This document shows, piece by piece, positions 1 through 15,000 of a stretch of DNA of 64,000 nt. The translations under genes were made by a program, and so were the position numbers. The stretch covers positions 1-64,000 of the forward strand of contig JADWOT020001274.1 in assembly GCA_036345935.2 (NCBI GenBank), read 5' to 3'. The notes beneath the pieces were generated by a model, which had not been told where the DNA came from, did no database searches, and saw only the letters and a list, made by a program, of their open reading frames with translations. The stretch is from Taenia hydatigena. Its lineage: Eukaryota > Platyhelminthes > Cestoda > Cyclophyllidea > Taeniidae. The stretch's first letter is position 1; each line of letters begins with the position of its first letter.

Positions 1-3000
1 TACCTTCTTCAGACCATTTTATGCACGTCCTGCTGTCCTCAAGAATGGATCCCACTGGTTTTGAAAAGTTCGATACATCCGTAGATACGTCCAAGCGGAG
101 ACGCGTAGGGGAGGCGGAATGCAGCACTGGCAAATAGCATTTGTAGCATCTCATCCGGCATGGCTACAGTCTTGTGCAACGACATGGAGTGGTGATTAAA
201 CAGCCGATCGTAGCTTGTGCACTGGGAGGAAAATCTCTTAACGCGAGGCTACAAAATAAGTCATCTGCGTTATCGCAGTACCAACCTGCATGATCAAAAC
301 CATAAGGGTTTCCCTCCGCGTTTGTAGAAAAAAGCAACCTGCAGAGGTATCCATCCAGCCATTTCATGTCCTTCGCGCTGTGGTGGATGCTAAGTGTTTG
401 AATGGGAAGTACATGATCTAGTGGCTCATCTGTTGATTCCTCCTAAAACAGAACACTTCACGTTAAAATTCAGCAACTTTTGGAGAGGATCTTGACGTGA
501 GAGGGATTTAATAAAGTCACGCAACGGACAAAGACTTAGGCTAACCCACCTGAAGCATTACCACGCAAACCTGATATAAACTATTCGAATGAAGCCTCTT
601 TTATGCGACCAGCAATCGTCATTCAGTTCTACTCACTCCTCTCATCTAGCTACTTAGATCTGCTTGAAAGGATGTGCGCAATTCCTAGTGGCGCATTCTT
701 TCAATTTATGATTACATTGTGCTAAAATCGTTCATCACTAATGAAAAATCTGTCAGATTTTGGAATGTGGTTTTCAAGGCATAATGCACAAAAATAGTAA
801 AGTGCCTTGTGACGTGTTGTGACGTGACTTAACCAGGCATACGTACACATCTACAGGATGTTGGCTAAAATAACACAGATTGCAAAGTGTGGCTTTGCTT
901 TGCTTTAGAAAATAGGGGAACATTACCTGCCTTGCTGTTCCTAGCCTAGTTCCATCCGAATTGTCAAAGGTCTTGTTTAAATAAATCACCTCAATGCAGG
1001 CGGTGTGGTTGTGTGTTAAGTTGCATTAAAATCTGATGCTTTGGACATTTGAGGCAGCTGCGCGCGTACCGAATTATCGCGAAATGCGTGGCACTAGCTT
1101 AGTCACTGCGAAGTGATGGTGATAAGAAATGAAGAAGAGAGATGTGGGTTTTTTAACTAGTCGCCATTAAGTATCTGCCTGACAACTGCGATCGGCATTC
1201 ACCCCGGCCTGACGACCACTAGCATAAGGCTGAGCGACATGTACCCAGCTGATGGCATGAAAGAACCGACTGCGTGGTAGCGGTTCCAATGTGAGTGGTG
1301 AGCAAGGCACAGCTCATCTCATTGTACCACGTACCCATATGCACGACGCAAAGTTTTATCAGGCACTTGACTGCTTCCTGTTTATGAGCAGCCAAGAGGA
1401 AAGAGTGTATGGATGTGGAAGCTCGTCTAGTCATGGGTTATTTAGCCAAAAGACAGAATACGAGGTACAGTGTATCTTGTGCTTCGTTGAGCGGACCCTT
1501 ACGATGCTCGTGTATCTTCTCGATGCCAAGTGCGACTAACTGGTTGATGGAATTAGTTATAACGTCACGGAGCTTCTAGGCTACAATGCGTGGCGTAAGT
1601 CTATGCTTCGTGCATGTGCATGCGCATTTGAAGCCACAGCCTTATAACCTCCAAAATAAAGTTACGCGCTTAATTTTGATTAAACGAAGTCACGGAATCC
1701 AATTTAACCTTGCTGAAGTTGAAGTAAAGAACACACCTTAGTAATTTCTTTGTGCCAGCTACATTCATCACTAAACGAGTTTATTTGGTCCACCCAACTA
1801 AGTGTATTCCACAATTCGAGCCTGTTTTGGCTGTTAGGCACGATTAACTTGTGCTATGAATTCATAGCTTTTTCTAGGTGACTTTTTGTCATTGGCACCA
1901 AGATGTGCTGGTAGCGTCCGAAGTATTCAACAAAGTACCCAAAATTCCATTTTTATGTATGGATGAAATGAGGTAGCGCGTAATTCGGACTAGCAATCAT
2001 TCCTCCAACGTATCGAATCCAGTGTCCGGTCAGGGAGGCTGGAGGTGAAGGAAGGCTAAAGTTGCCTTGTGTCTTTCTAGAATCACGTGTCTTGGCATCA
2101 CAACGATGGCATCGAGGCATTGTTGTCTCCCACTACGATCGACTATAAAGTACGCCTTACCGTTCCCTTGGATAAGTTGCATCTACCTAAGAATTGACGC
2201 ATTTCTCCTATGTCGCGCTGAGGCTTGCGTGACATCGTTAACTTGGCTCAGACTGTGTCTAGTCGTGCATAGCATTTGAAAGCAATGGACTACAATCCAC
2301 CAGAGATTCCCTGCGCTGGTTCGAAATCTGCTCGCAACAGTGTTCACCATGTTTATGCCACAAAAGCATGGTTGCAAGTATGGTGCTTGCAGTAAATCTT
2401 TTCGTATTTTGTACTCGCACATTTTCAATGCAGCTACGCAGGAACCTGCAACTGTTCGTCTTCACTCCCTAGTTGGCGCATCCGGCGCAGGCAAGCTCAA
2501 ACGTTTGCATGATTGCTCTTAAGTGTTATGAGTTTTTACAAGTGAACCATTGTTTGTAGGCGTTTGACATGCATTTAGTGTTTTAAAAAGTAGAGCCATC
2601 GGCAACAAGTGAATCGGAATTATAGCTGAATTGACTGATGCCGAACGAGGCCTGTGTATAGCACTTAGGAAAAGCTGAACAATCCAGCCATGCATAAAAC
2701 TACATGCGAATCTGCATGCTTCTGTGGTCATTCCAATCCACTCAAGCACACTCACGTGGGTGAAGACGTTTGCGCATTAAGATGTCGTTTCCACCCAGCG
2801 TATGTCGTGGCAGCTGAAAGGGCAAGTTCTCTCTATTCTGCGGCACTAAGGCGATTTCAAACAGGGTGTGGGGAATGCATAAGAAGAAGCGTTTCAAACT
2901 GATATGGAGACGTAGGGGTATTGCAATGCTAAACTGTTGTGCGGAGCTTTGTCTCAAGTGTGCGCATGAATAAGCACCTATGCACAGCTACTTGAGTTGA

Positions 3001-6000
3001 GTTTTAGAGAATTAAACTAGCGACTTCAGGTGCAATACATGTTTCCCTATTCCGGTAACCGGGTGCTGCGCGATAACAAGGGTCTTCCTAAAGGACGATC
3101 GATTTTGCAAATGTTAATGCTTTGGCCTGTGCTTAGCATTGTCAAGTAAAATCATGAGCATTTACTTATTATTGTATAGCGGTTGCCAGGAAGGAAGATT
3201 CTGACTATTTAAGAAATACTGATGCAAGGCCTAACGATACTGAGGTGGTGGACACGCTAAAATTGTTATGAATGATTGTCACGGAGAGTGTGCATGTGAG
3301 TGTAAGAAAGGCAGTGAAGATGAGGGATTTGGTAAATAGGCCAACAACATAGTACTCCACCGCCCCGTTGCACACCTACAGGATCGTCTGCACTGTTTTA
3401 GTACTGGAAACTACGACGAATGGTCGGTCATAGTCGTGAGACAAGTTGCTATAGCTTGTATCGAGTGCGCCTACTCAAATTGGTTATGAGGTTTGCTGTT
3501 TCAGCATTACTTCGCCGCTGTCATTATGACCCACTTTATACAGTCATTAGGCGAGCGGAGCGGATAGTCGTGTGATTGGAAATGCATTTCCAACAATTTC
3601 ATTAAGCCTATTACTGAACAACGAATTGGGCCTGTGCTTCCGACCGTAATGCTAAGCGCAGATACGCGGACACGTCATGACTTCTGTGTAACTGTGCACG
3701 TTAGTTTTATTGAGAGGCAAGAGGCGCCAATCGCTACTGATTTGCGAGCGCTCGTAGTTATCGTTCCCTAATTGCCCTTGGGATGTACCAAAAGTTAACG
3801 GTGTGGTCGCACCCTAATTTCACTTGCACCATAGCAAAAGTTAAGGTGGGGCGCTCTAGACGTTTTTACAATGCTTCATTAGCTGCAGAAAAGAAGTGCC
3901 TTGACGTAGGAGGCTAGCATGTAGTAGCATGACGAATGATTTGAATAACGCGCTGAAAGACCACCGAGAATGCTACTGTCAAATGCCTGCCGCAATGCTG
4001 GCGACATAATTGAAGGAGCAAGGTAAATTGACAATGACAATGCGAGATGATGATATTCTCACGCCCAAATCAATGTAAGCAAACCTCCTCTTTGGTTATT
4101 CTTTCTTCAGATTACCTCTCGCTGTAATTTACTACTTAAGTAAACACAGGCGCATCCAATATTTTGGAAGGCGTCAGCATGAAGACTAACGTACTTGGAT
4201 GTCGTGAAGCCTTAAGAGCGCCTCATTCTCCCGCGTTGCAAATGCTCTCTCATATTGTGTCAGTTCGCGTTATGCTCAAGGCCAAATGACTCTTCCTGTC
4301 CTTGCGCCAATCGCTTCTAAACACGTCCCATCCATTACAGCAAGCTTTCAGTGAGTTAAACTGACGTCTCAGTCACCTACCAAGTGTAACCCAGTCTAAC
4401 CTGACCACACAAATTCTTCACTGCCTTTGCATTGCCCTAAATGAAACATTCGCAAAACTCCAAGATGGCAGGCACGTGCCATGAAAGTGAATGTCCAGTG
4501 AGGTTCAGGTGCACAGGAGAGAGTGGGTGATAGTGATAAAGAGCAAGACGCACATAGAGGCAATGATATGCGATGCGCACAAGAGCCCGCACCATCACAT
4601 ATGCTGCAGTGGCATCACCTGCATGTGTGCAAAGTGCTTTGCTAACCATAAAAACGGTCTCGCTAAAAAATCAACTTAATCATCCCAAACCTCCTAGCTA
4701 CAGCGTAGAAGGGAGAAGTGACGTTTAGTATAACTCGACCAAACCCAACAACAGGCGCGTCGCGTGGTGTTGAATTAAACTGTTGCGCATCTAGGTGCAA
4801 AGAAGATGTTCTTCGCTTAGGGACAGCTTTGCCGCACCCTGAGACAAGTAAAGTCTGAACTGACACTCAACAGAATTTGGACTCATTCAGCGAGCTTTAA
4901 ATGCCCTAATCCTTTTCTTTACAGCAGTGAACGTTGACAACAAATCAATAGTCCCATCGGCAGGTTCCAAGAAGGCCGCAGTAATAGCAGAAGCATTGAC
5001 AATAATGCACGCGTTTCAGATACAATGTAGTCATCTTGATTAAGTGGCAGCCTCGATTGACCACTCGTCAGCGACGCCTATATTTTGCGCTATCTGAAAC
5101 GAAAAGAAAGTGGAGTTAGTGAGTGAGTGAGTTGGTTCCTTGAAAAAGGATACAATTTTATTAATGCTACTTGAGGATGGTAGGTGCAAAGCTGACAATG
5201 TGCACACCTGGCGATTTGTTGCAACTTGCACCGACTACCTTTCTGAGACAAGATGCGAACAGGTAGACCATCGATCCCTTTGGATGATTTTTACTTAACA
5301 GTGCAAAACGGTGCACTTAGCCGTTAGTCTGCTGCCGTGAATGTCAACGAACGTAGACAATCATAGCTGCTGCGCTTTATAGAAATTCCGAACTACTGCT
5401 CATCAGTGAGCACTGTAAGAAGCGAGAGGCGTTCGCTCGCTACCGCTCTTCTGATTGGCTAAAATAGAACATGAGCTCACTGAAGAACACTCAAGAGCCA
5501 ATGGTTGAGGTCATGTTTAATCAGTTGCGCTCATCAAAGGAAAATGAAATCACTAATTCTAAAGCAGAAAACGGGTTCGCACTCAAAATAGCAATTACCT
5601 TTCGATCTTCCACTTCAACGTCATTACCCTCTTTGTTTGCTCGTTTAAATTCCATTTCTGCCATTGATCAATATCCTGACAGCCACATACGAAGTAGCCA
5701 AATGGTACCGCCATTCATGCTATTGCGGAAGTGGAATGCGACTGTACAGTGAGCAGCATTATTTGCATGCAGAATTTTGGGCAAACACTTTGAAAAGCCG
5801 AATGGTACTAAGCATGCGATTACAATTCCTCTTTCTTAAACCCAGGACACTGGCCAAGGGTTCAACGATTCACAGAATGCGGGCAAAACTTGGCTAGTCA
5901 GACAAAAGTAAGGGGAAAAAAAGCATGTCCTGAGCTGGGTCCTTGTATCCAAACCTATCTTTTGTGATCAAGCATTCGTCGAGATTGCTGATGAACCATT

Positions 6001-9000
6001 GCGTAAATGACTTCAATTCGAGCCACATGGTTTACGTCGTGCTGTCAAAGCACCTCCACCAAAAAGAGGTATGATTGATCGGCACATGTGCTGGGCATTG
6101 GGTTAACGACTAGCCAATGTAGTGAAATGGATGTGTTAGGTAGGAGATTCTGGTGTTTTGCTTATTGGCCAAGTATTGCATTATAAAACGCAAGGAATGC
6201 GATTTTGCCTGCGACAAGGTGGATGTGATGGGTAGTGGATAGGTAGGCAGTAGTCGGGAGAGAAAACTGAGACATGCTCACTGCGTGCTAGTCACTCTTT
6301 GGTCTACTTGCGCAGGCACCTGCGCAGGCTCACTTTTACTTGCACAAAATGGGCGATGCAATGTCGCATAAGCTTGTAACACACTCTTTTAACAGTGAAT
6401 GCGTGCATGCGAGACTTGACCAGCATTTGGTAGCTGAGAGAAGCCATTGTTGAGTTTTAAGTTAAAATTCACTTGCAAATGTGTTGTCACAAGTTGGATT
6501 ATGCTGTATTAAAACGATTGGACTAATTTCGGTGCCCGAGGACGTGGCCAAGTAGAGCCCAGCTCCATCTCTCTGCCTTCAACTCTGTACCAATACATCG
6601 CTGCTTAGCTCGACTGCTTTGGATCATTATTGCACTCTGGCAAAGCAAGCTCCTGCCTAACTGCTTATCCTGTTAGCTCAACGCTGAGTGCGGTAGCTGT
6701 CACTTATGAAGATGTGCAATTAGGTCGTCAGAGTGACTGTAATGTATTCGTGAACGATTTGGGCCTCAAACTAAGCCTTGGACCCAACTCGCAATCAGTC
6801 GCAGTCTTCACTAACCGACAGCAAAGTGAACACTCATAATAATGCTAGAACAACTCCTTCCCAACGCCTGGTCTGCCTATAGTTTGCATATCTGTGCAAT
6901 TGGTAAGACTAAGACCTCTCTTTTATTTTAAAAGTCAGGTTGAAACGTTCGCTCCTTTTTTAGACACACAAACTGCATCAAACTAATTTTGCAATCTTTG
7001 CTGACTGCGCAGACCTATCATACAATGAGTTTTATCCCTTTATGTGAATCTTACCACAAGGTAAGGCGGTAGTGGTCAATTTGCGCGCAAAGTGCTACAT
7101 TCTATCTCTTGTTGAATAGTGACAGAGCCTCATCTGTATCAAAATCTTTAATTTAAATTTTAGGATGACAGAGGCGATGATCTCACATAATAGTGCCTCA
7201 ATGCCAACAGATTAACGTATTTGACTGTTAGTGGTTCCAATCATGATGGTTAAGAGCAGCCTAGCGGAATGTCTGGTGGGGATTTTGGAGGATGTATGAG
7301 GTGTGTTACAAGTGTTTAATTTAGTTTGCCAAACGCCTAGCATATTTTGGCATTTTGAGCGTTTTCGGATGCTAATGCCATTCAATGATACTCTCTTAGC
7401 TACATATTTTCTCTAATTGCGTGAGCAGCGGCTAATCAACCTTCCTGCCTTTAATAGCTGACTTTCGAGAAATAAACATTTAGAGCTGATAGAGATGTAC
7501 CAGCGTGGGCTTGACAGCTTAAGAAGTTAATGAGCGAACCCGCAGCTTACTTCTCTTCTCGAATGCTCTTTTTGTGGTGAACGTTGTTCAGATACAAGGC
7601 TCTCTTTTTAACGCTTTGCTTTTTAATTCCCCGAAGGTTCCGAGTTGCTTTACTCCACGGAACTCATCAACGAACTTGCAATTTTTGGTGAATCAGTCAC
7701 AAGCGCCAACTCCATTTCAAGTTGTACTCTCACTTTCTTTTGATCATTCAAGCACATGGCCTCGAACATGCTCACTTTTATCACGATGCTGCAGAAGGGG
7801 CTGCCCAGCACAGTATGTGCTTGCCTGCCCGGTTAACGCGTTCTAAATACACGTCGCCTCACTCTTAACCACCAGTTGAGCATTGCTTAGCAAATCAAAA
7901 AATGCAACTAAGGAAAACAGAATAGCGCTTTTGCTGACGATGATTGAGAAATGCTAAGTGGACGCAAAGATAAGAAGAGTAAGAGGCAACTCTTATAAGA
8001 ATTCAGTTTGTCACCGACACGATATGTGGCTCTCACGCCCTTGACCGCATTATAACGACTTCTAGGCTTCTGCTTAGCCAGAGTGGCAAAGATCACTACA
8101 ACTTCAAGTGGGATCAATGAGGGACGGTTGTCTGTGGGTGTGAGAATGCTCTCAATTAACTCAAGCCGCCTCCTCACAATTTCTCTGATGTCTCCGCCTC
8201 TTCAAATGCAATGCAAGTCATTGTGCTCTGGGCTGTACAATCACATTAAGTGAAGTGGTAACGAATTGGAGTAGACAACAAGCTATGGAGCAGACACAGA
8301 GAAAAAGCTGTCATCAAAGTTTTGGGGCAAAACCTTTAAGAGACACTAAGCCCACCGGGTCTACTTTGGGCTTTCGTCATTCTCGCGTCTAGTCAGCGAA
8401 GCAAGTTGCACGATATAGCGTTTAACCTTCCTCCCCTTCCCCGGCACGGGCAAAGTTGCCTCAAATTTCACTTTTAGTTCCTTTGCACATTAAGTTATTG
8501 AAGTGGCAAAGAGCGTGTATTACTGTATGCTGAACTGTTGTATCTATAGCGATTGTGATTCCAAACTTATCTATTCCCTTCATTTTGGTGAATGCGCTAT
8601 TCATATTGTTAAATCCAAGTGGTTTAGGGTGCACAATTTTCGCACCCCCATCTTTATGCTTTAAGAATCAGGTAAGTTCGCTTTAACAAAACACTTTGTT
8701 TTATGTTGTTGGGAAGCCCTCTAATGCTCTAATGGGAGTGGTAGGTGATGACCCGGTCTTTGGCAAAAAATGTGAAACTTTAAGGCTCTAAAGATCAACT
8801 TTACGTCGTGACAAACTAGGGACTTCTTAAACACACGTTGATCATCAGTGATAGCACATTAGGATAGTTTTACTCATTTGGCCTGGAAGCTTATGTATTA
8901 GACAAACGCTACAACGTAGAAGTTTCGAGGCAATCTTAACAGCTTACACAAGTCATTTGAGTAATTTCGACACTGGCGTGCAATTAGCCTTGATGGAACA

Positions 9001-12000
9001 CTTCACTTTATAATCTCTTCAGCACATGAGCATGTCAGTGGAGTCGACCTGCCGTTAATCCCGCTTAATGAATGTACTAACAGGCAGCACGTTAAGATGG
9101 TTTGATGGCGCGCCAAAACTTTTGCCAATATCATCATGCCTATCAAGAAGCCGAAATGAAATGTGTCTGTTAACAAATTATGCACTATCAGATTATGGGT
9201 AAGTCGTTCATAGCATTGGAGGTGGAAAATGGACTAGAGGATGTCAGTGACTAGGCGATGCGTCCTCTGGTTCTTTGGCGAGAAGCAGCTGCTCGAGAAC
9301 TGTGGGCATCATCCGCGCAAACAAAAGCACTCTACTTTACAATCTCAGCTGCCCTCATTTCAAAGTATTGACACGACGTGCAATTTTGAAGTCCATCGCG
9401 CTCATTGAGACGGGAGCAGTGCGAGCCAGCACAGCTATTTCGTCCTTGAGTGGTGTTGTCTTCTTAAACTTGTAGTTCACTGTTTTATGCAGCATTGAGT
9501 TTTGCCGTAAAGTCCACACATTCTTATTTTATAATTGCACTGGAAATTCCTTCTCACTTTTCTTTATTGTGTATTCTTCCTAAAACTAAGTGTATAGCGC
9601 CTACAATATATTGCCGTTTCAAATGAACAGTATTTGGCTCGCTTTCGTCATTCTAAGAGGCTACCCATTTTAAGGTTTTTGTCTGAGCAATCACAAATTA
9701 TTTTACCATTTCTAGCACTTGAATTAGAATCAGAGGCTCATTTTCAACAAATGCGGTTCTAGCTCTCTCAACCGCCGTCATCATCACGGACAATTAGTGC
9801 AATCCCATAAGAACTGCAAATGAAGTAACCTTTTTAGTGAAATCTTGCGCTACTCAACTAATAAAACTTGCGCGCACAAAATCTTGGCTCGATCAAGTGC
9901 CACACTCCAGCATATAGCGGGCAATGCACTAAGAGTTGCTCTATAAGTGTCGCACATCCGTCTCGACCGTCCATTAAGAGATTCGACTAAATAAGCGGCA
10001 AACCAATGCTATCTAATTTAAAATGATTTGCCCTAAAGACAACTGCTTTTCTTTTACCGTTTGGTTAAGGATAGAAACAAAACTGTTTAACTAGTGATGC
10101 CGCGCTAGGCCGAGGTGTCTCATCACTCCTAATGTGGAGAGTAAAAAATGACGGAAATAGAAGTCGAGTTTGTTACTTAATGTGTTAACATCCATAATCA
10201 CGGTGAAGAATGGAGCCTTCTCGGCAGCTACACTTGAGGTTGGAAGACTGTTTGGACCGGTCATGTTGGCGGTTAAAGTGCTCCTGTGCGACCAAAAGAA
10301 GTGCTCCACTAGCTAAGGTAGGCAACCACTTCTTACTTAAGACTTTTCTTCAATTACGGTTGCAGGTAAAGGAACACACAGTGTTGCTAAAACACTTTGT
10401 TTAGATGCAGTATTTTGTCGCGTTGCACTCACCATTATTAACCACATCGCGAGGATTAACAGATTTTTTAAGATTGCGAGCGATTCTTTGATAATGATAG
10501 CATTATAGCCAACTATGGAGGTCCCAACCACCCCAACCTCGCGAAAGGCTTTTTGATACAAATTTGTAGGGTCCAAGTGGCAAGACTACAAATTGATAAA
10601 ACGGGAGAGGACTACCTAACAAATCTTGCATATTTACCTTTCAAATCTATCTATCCTAATCACGTGGGAGATAAATTGCTTTTAACTTCATTTATGAACT
10701 CCAATTAAAGTTGCAAGTTACTCATGGAGGTACAACGCATAGTTTATCGCTTCGCACTCCTTATAAACCCAAACTTATGCGCTTGATTTCCTCTTAGGAC
10801 AACTTGTGCTTTGTCCGATAAATACAAAAGCGCTTGAAGCATGGTTACGATGCGCCTAAAATAAAATCAACACTTATGTGTTTTACGATTAAAATAAGTT
10901 AAGCAGACTCACTTTTGCTAAAAATATTGGAAGAAAACCTAGTAATTCAAAGCACCAGTGACTGCATTTTTTACAATTGTCGCATTCACATCTATTTCAA
11001 AACAAGGAGACAGCACTAGAATGCGATCCGATAGCCAGAGAGCGCAGACATGCGCTTTAGTCCTTAAATGTGCATGCACGCAGATAATGATCGCCCTCTG
11101 TCTAGTAGGTTGTCTGCGATAACTAATAGTTTTTGTCAAGATAATGGAATCTGACTATAGCGCTTGAATGGAAAGACTTGCACCACCACTGCTGCTATAT
11201 GCGCCATAGAAATTCTAGAAAAAGGTGCTCGAGTTTACAGAAAACAGTCTTTGCTCACCAAAATTAGAGATATTGTTAAAAAATTATCTTTTGCTCCTGA
11301 GATTAAGCATCTTGCAAAGTGAACTTTAAAATGCTGCATATAATAAACAAATAAATACAAATCATGGAGTATTAGCAAGCAAGCTTTGGCAAGGTTATGT
11401 CATGAAAAAATGCTAAGTTTGAAGAAATTAAAGCCAAAGGTGCACTAAAATTTTGAAGCATGACGAAAGCACACGCCAGAAGAGATAAGTTCAACGCGAT
11501 TCTGTGCTGAAACCGAGTGAGCAACTAATGACTTCTCGGGTTTCGGTGGTACTTAAGCCTGAGAAGAGTTTTAGCATAGATCTGCCCCCTGAGCTGAACG
11601 CAGTGTGGGTGGCGTTGCAGGATGTTGTACATTCCAAATAGCCTCCCACTGAAATGGACATCTTCTGTGCAACATGCGAATCGACTTTCAATAATCCAAC
11701 CTCTTACCGAGCACACGCGTTACATTGGCATGGATTCAAGCATTGTTTTCTCCTAGGCTTGCGTGTTTGCATGGATTCACGAAAGATCGAATAAAAGTTA
11801 ACAACCATGCGTGCTAACTTTGCTTGGACTATATAAATGTACTAAGTGATTAATTTGTTAGGCCACGTTTGCAGTCCCTGACACAATTGTAGCTTTGGCT
11901 TCCAAATGTTCCTTGCATGTTTCAGTAAATTTACCTGCTCATTTCCGACGTGCCTTGTGAAGCGAGATACCGTTGGACTGGTCCTATTACATCAAAAATG

Positions 12001-15000
12001 TAAGAACAATCAAAGACAATTTTTAAGATCTCTAATGTGCTTTTATATTTTTATTAGCTGTTGTACAAAAATGCCATTTTCCCCGACAAAACTCTGAAAA
12101 TACCAGTTGCTTTATGTGCAACCTGCACTTTGAAGAATTTGTTAGCGAGCACATCAGTACGTTTGCGGATGCTCTTAACAGATTAACTTTTTTCGCTCTT
12201 CCACTCTACAAATGCTCTTTGCGCGCATGCACAGGTGCCTTCAATTCATGCTTTTGCATTCTGTTGCAGCTCAACTCGCAATCCGGGGCGAAACGCGTCA
12301 CTACTGCACGGAATGTTATCTGCACCACCCGACGTGGCAGTCACTATGGGACCACCTTCCCTCGTGCCATGTCTGTGCAAATTTATCTGCTTAATGGACT
12401 TACTTAACGATTGCTGCTTATTCATATGATTTCAAATTTCTTGCTTTACAGACATTTATCACGAACTATTTAGGCAAATGTAGAAGAAGAGCGTAATGCT
12501 TGCATAAGATCGATAAGTTTTTATTACGTTTTGTTGGAAGCCCTCACTTTTTATCAGCCTCATGGTTAAGTTCAACAACATTTCTTTTAATGTGTTGTGT
12601 GAAGTGGTGATGCGAGATGCATACACCTGGACATTGCATCGTACGTTTGACTATTTGGTAGCCATTGTCAGGTGGTAAGCCGCCACACGTGCTTTAACGA
12701 GCAATCAAGTTTATTCAAATGCAAGGCTTAGACGAGACAGTATGAATTCGTCATTGCTGTAGCCTCAAACAACGGGCTATCTTCGCTTACCCCACGCAAA
12801 CATTTATTCGGACACGCGTCTTCAAAGTCAGAACAAGTGCCTGTTTGGTTCTTGGGATGGGATTCGTACATTGTAAGCCAGACTTTAGTAAATTCATTGG
12901 CTTCCCGTTCCTCTTTTTCAACATGCTGCCTGCATGTGGGTGGGCTGCCTCAGAATTTGTTAATCAAGGTCTCTGGTATCTCTGAGTCAAATCATCCGGG
13001 TTAATTTTTAAACGAAACTTCCATCCATCATCGTCTGAAGCGAGACGACGAATTCAGAGAAAATATGCGCATCAGCGATAGCGGCTGCACAGCAGTAGAA
13101 GCCTTGCGCATGACCATGTAACCTGAGGGTGAGTGGATAAACTTGGAGATGTCTTAACGACAAATCAAGCGCGTAAGAGGGCAGACTCGTTGGGTCGCAT
13201 ATGAGTTGCGAACAGTCTTTCCTGCATAAAGTAGCATACATTTGTAATGTCGAATTCTCGTCACCACATCAGAGTGTTCTTACTCTCCTACTCAATGATT
13301 TAGTATGTGTTGGGTGGGGCGAATAATAGCTAGCCATGGGTAGAGCTTTTACCCCTTGCCTGCCTACCTAAACACCCTAATAGGAAAAATGGCAAGGGGT
13401 TAATATAACGCGTACTTATGTGTCAATGTTTAACACCTTCAACTTTGTCCTGAGTCCACTTACAGTATCAATGCAGCGCAAGTGTTTATAAAAGCCACAA
13501 AGCAATAATTTACTGCGAAAGCTTATCATGACTACATTAAGTAATGCCAAGGATCCTTTAGCCACAGGCACGTTTGAGTGCGTAATGCCTCACACTGGTT
13601 CGAAATTTGCTGCATCGGGTTTGTCTTCAGAAGAGACAAAGTGAAAAAGGTACATGATGCGGAACATCGTCGGCATGCAATCTGAATTCAAGATCAGAAT
13701 CCCTTTACACACCACTTTGCCTGTCAAGGCCCCTGAGATTCTACCAGAAGGGTCGAATGTGGAAAATTTGCTTTGAACTCTGATAAATAAAACCGACAAA
13801 GAGTTAGTCATTATGATTTGCCCTACTTTTCCCGCTCTCTCTCCAGCTCCTTCAGGTCATTCATGTATTGAATGCGGTGCGACCTGCCATCCGCAAAAGT
13901 TGATCCCACTGAGCTAAGAGGGAGAATGAGCCATTTGACGAAAAGTTTTTTATCGGGACCGGTCGAGGGAACAGAGCTCAATGCTGGCAAATTATAGCTA
14001 TATCATGCCATGCTATTCTAGGAATAGCGGAGAAAAGACAGCGCAATGTCAGCAGTGGTGGTCTCCTTAATGAACAGTAAGGAAATTATATATTACTTTG
14101 TATAGGTGCATTCAGTTAGGATTAGGATCAGCGCATATTGAACTTTGGAGCCACTGGGTGCCTAGCTATTTATATTTTATTAGTAAATGTCTTCTGGTTC
14201 CAAATGTTTGTTTCACTGCACAGTGCAAGCCAATATTTGGTCCTTCGTGCTTTGGATGAATGCATCAAATCATTCATCATCGAACCTTGAGTAGTCAGTT
14301 TGCTTTGAGTGCAGTCTTGAGGATTTAGATCATTTTAAGGCAAGACGAAATTGCCGTGTTCGTGGCCATCTTGAGTAGCTGAAGAAAAGACACTCACCTT
14401 TCGATTATCATTGGCTCCAACCACTAGTATAACCAGTCATTTAAATCTGGAGAAACGAAGGAGCTACACGCTTAACAGAACACACCAACCAGAACTTTGC
14501 CAGCGATATGAGAGGTACTGCTGGGTGAGGTCGCTCGAGACGATGCCATGTGACTAAGACCCGAGTGGTGATCCCACCGGGATAGGGGGAAGAGTAGGAG
14601 ACAAAAGCATGCCAATTAACAGCATAAAAAAGGGAGACAGCGGTAGCGAATGATCGAAAAGCAATGTTTGATTGGGCCTTTGCTTACCTTGGGACTATAT
14701 TTGCTCTTCCGGCAAGACTGCCCAACTCACCGGCTTTCCATAACAGCACTCAAAATTAGCCGACATGAAGACTTAGGGTGCACATAGGAAAGGACGACGA
14801 AACCGTGATTGTAGTTGTGCATGTAACGCAGCCATATAAATGAGGAAAGAGAAGATGGACAAAAGGGGATGAAGCAGCAGCAGCGATGGAATCAATAGAC
14901 AAAATCCATGGATTGTGGCAACTATAGGGTGTAATGCTGAACTTCTAACGCAATCATTGCAGACTCAGTGGCAGACCTTTATAACAAATTAAGCCTCCTT

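Noticed and set aside
2310..2330. GGTTCGAAATC resembling a tRNA T-loop (another copy near 13,597)
   Set aside because: No matching acceptor, D or anticodon arms around either copy.
13351..13400. 10-bp inverted repeat ACCCCTTGCC...GGCAAGGGGT with 30-base loop
   Set aside because: Also near chance expectation, with no surrounding element.
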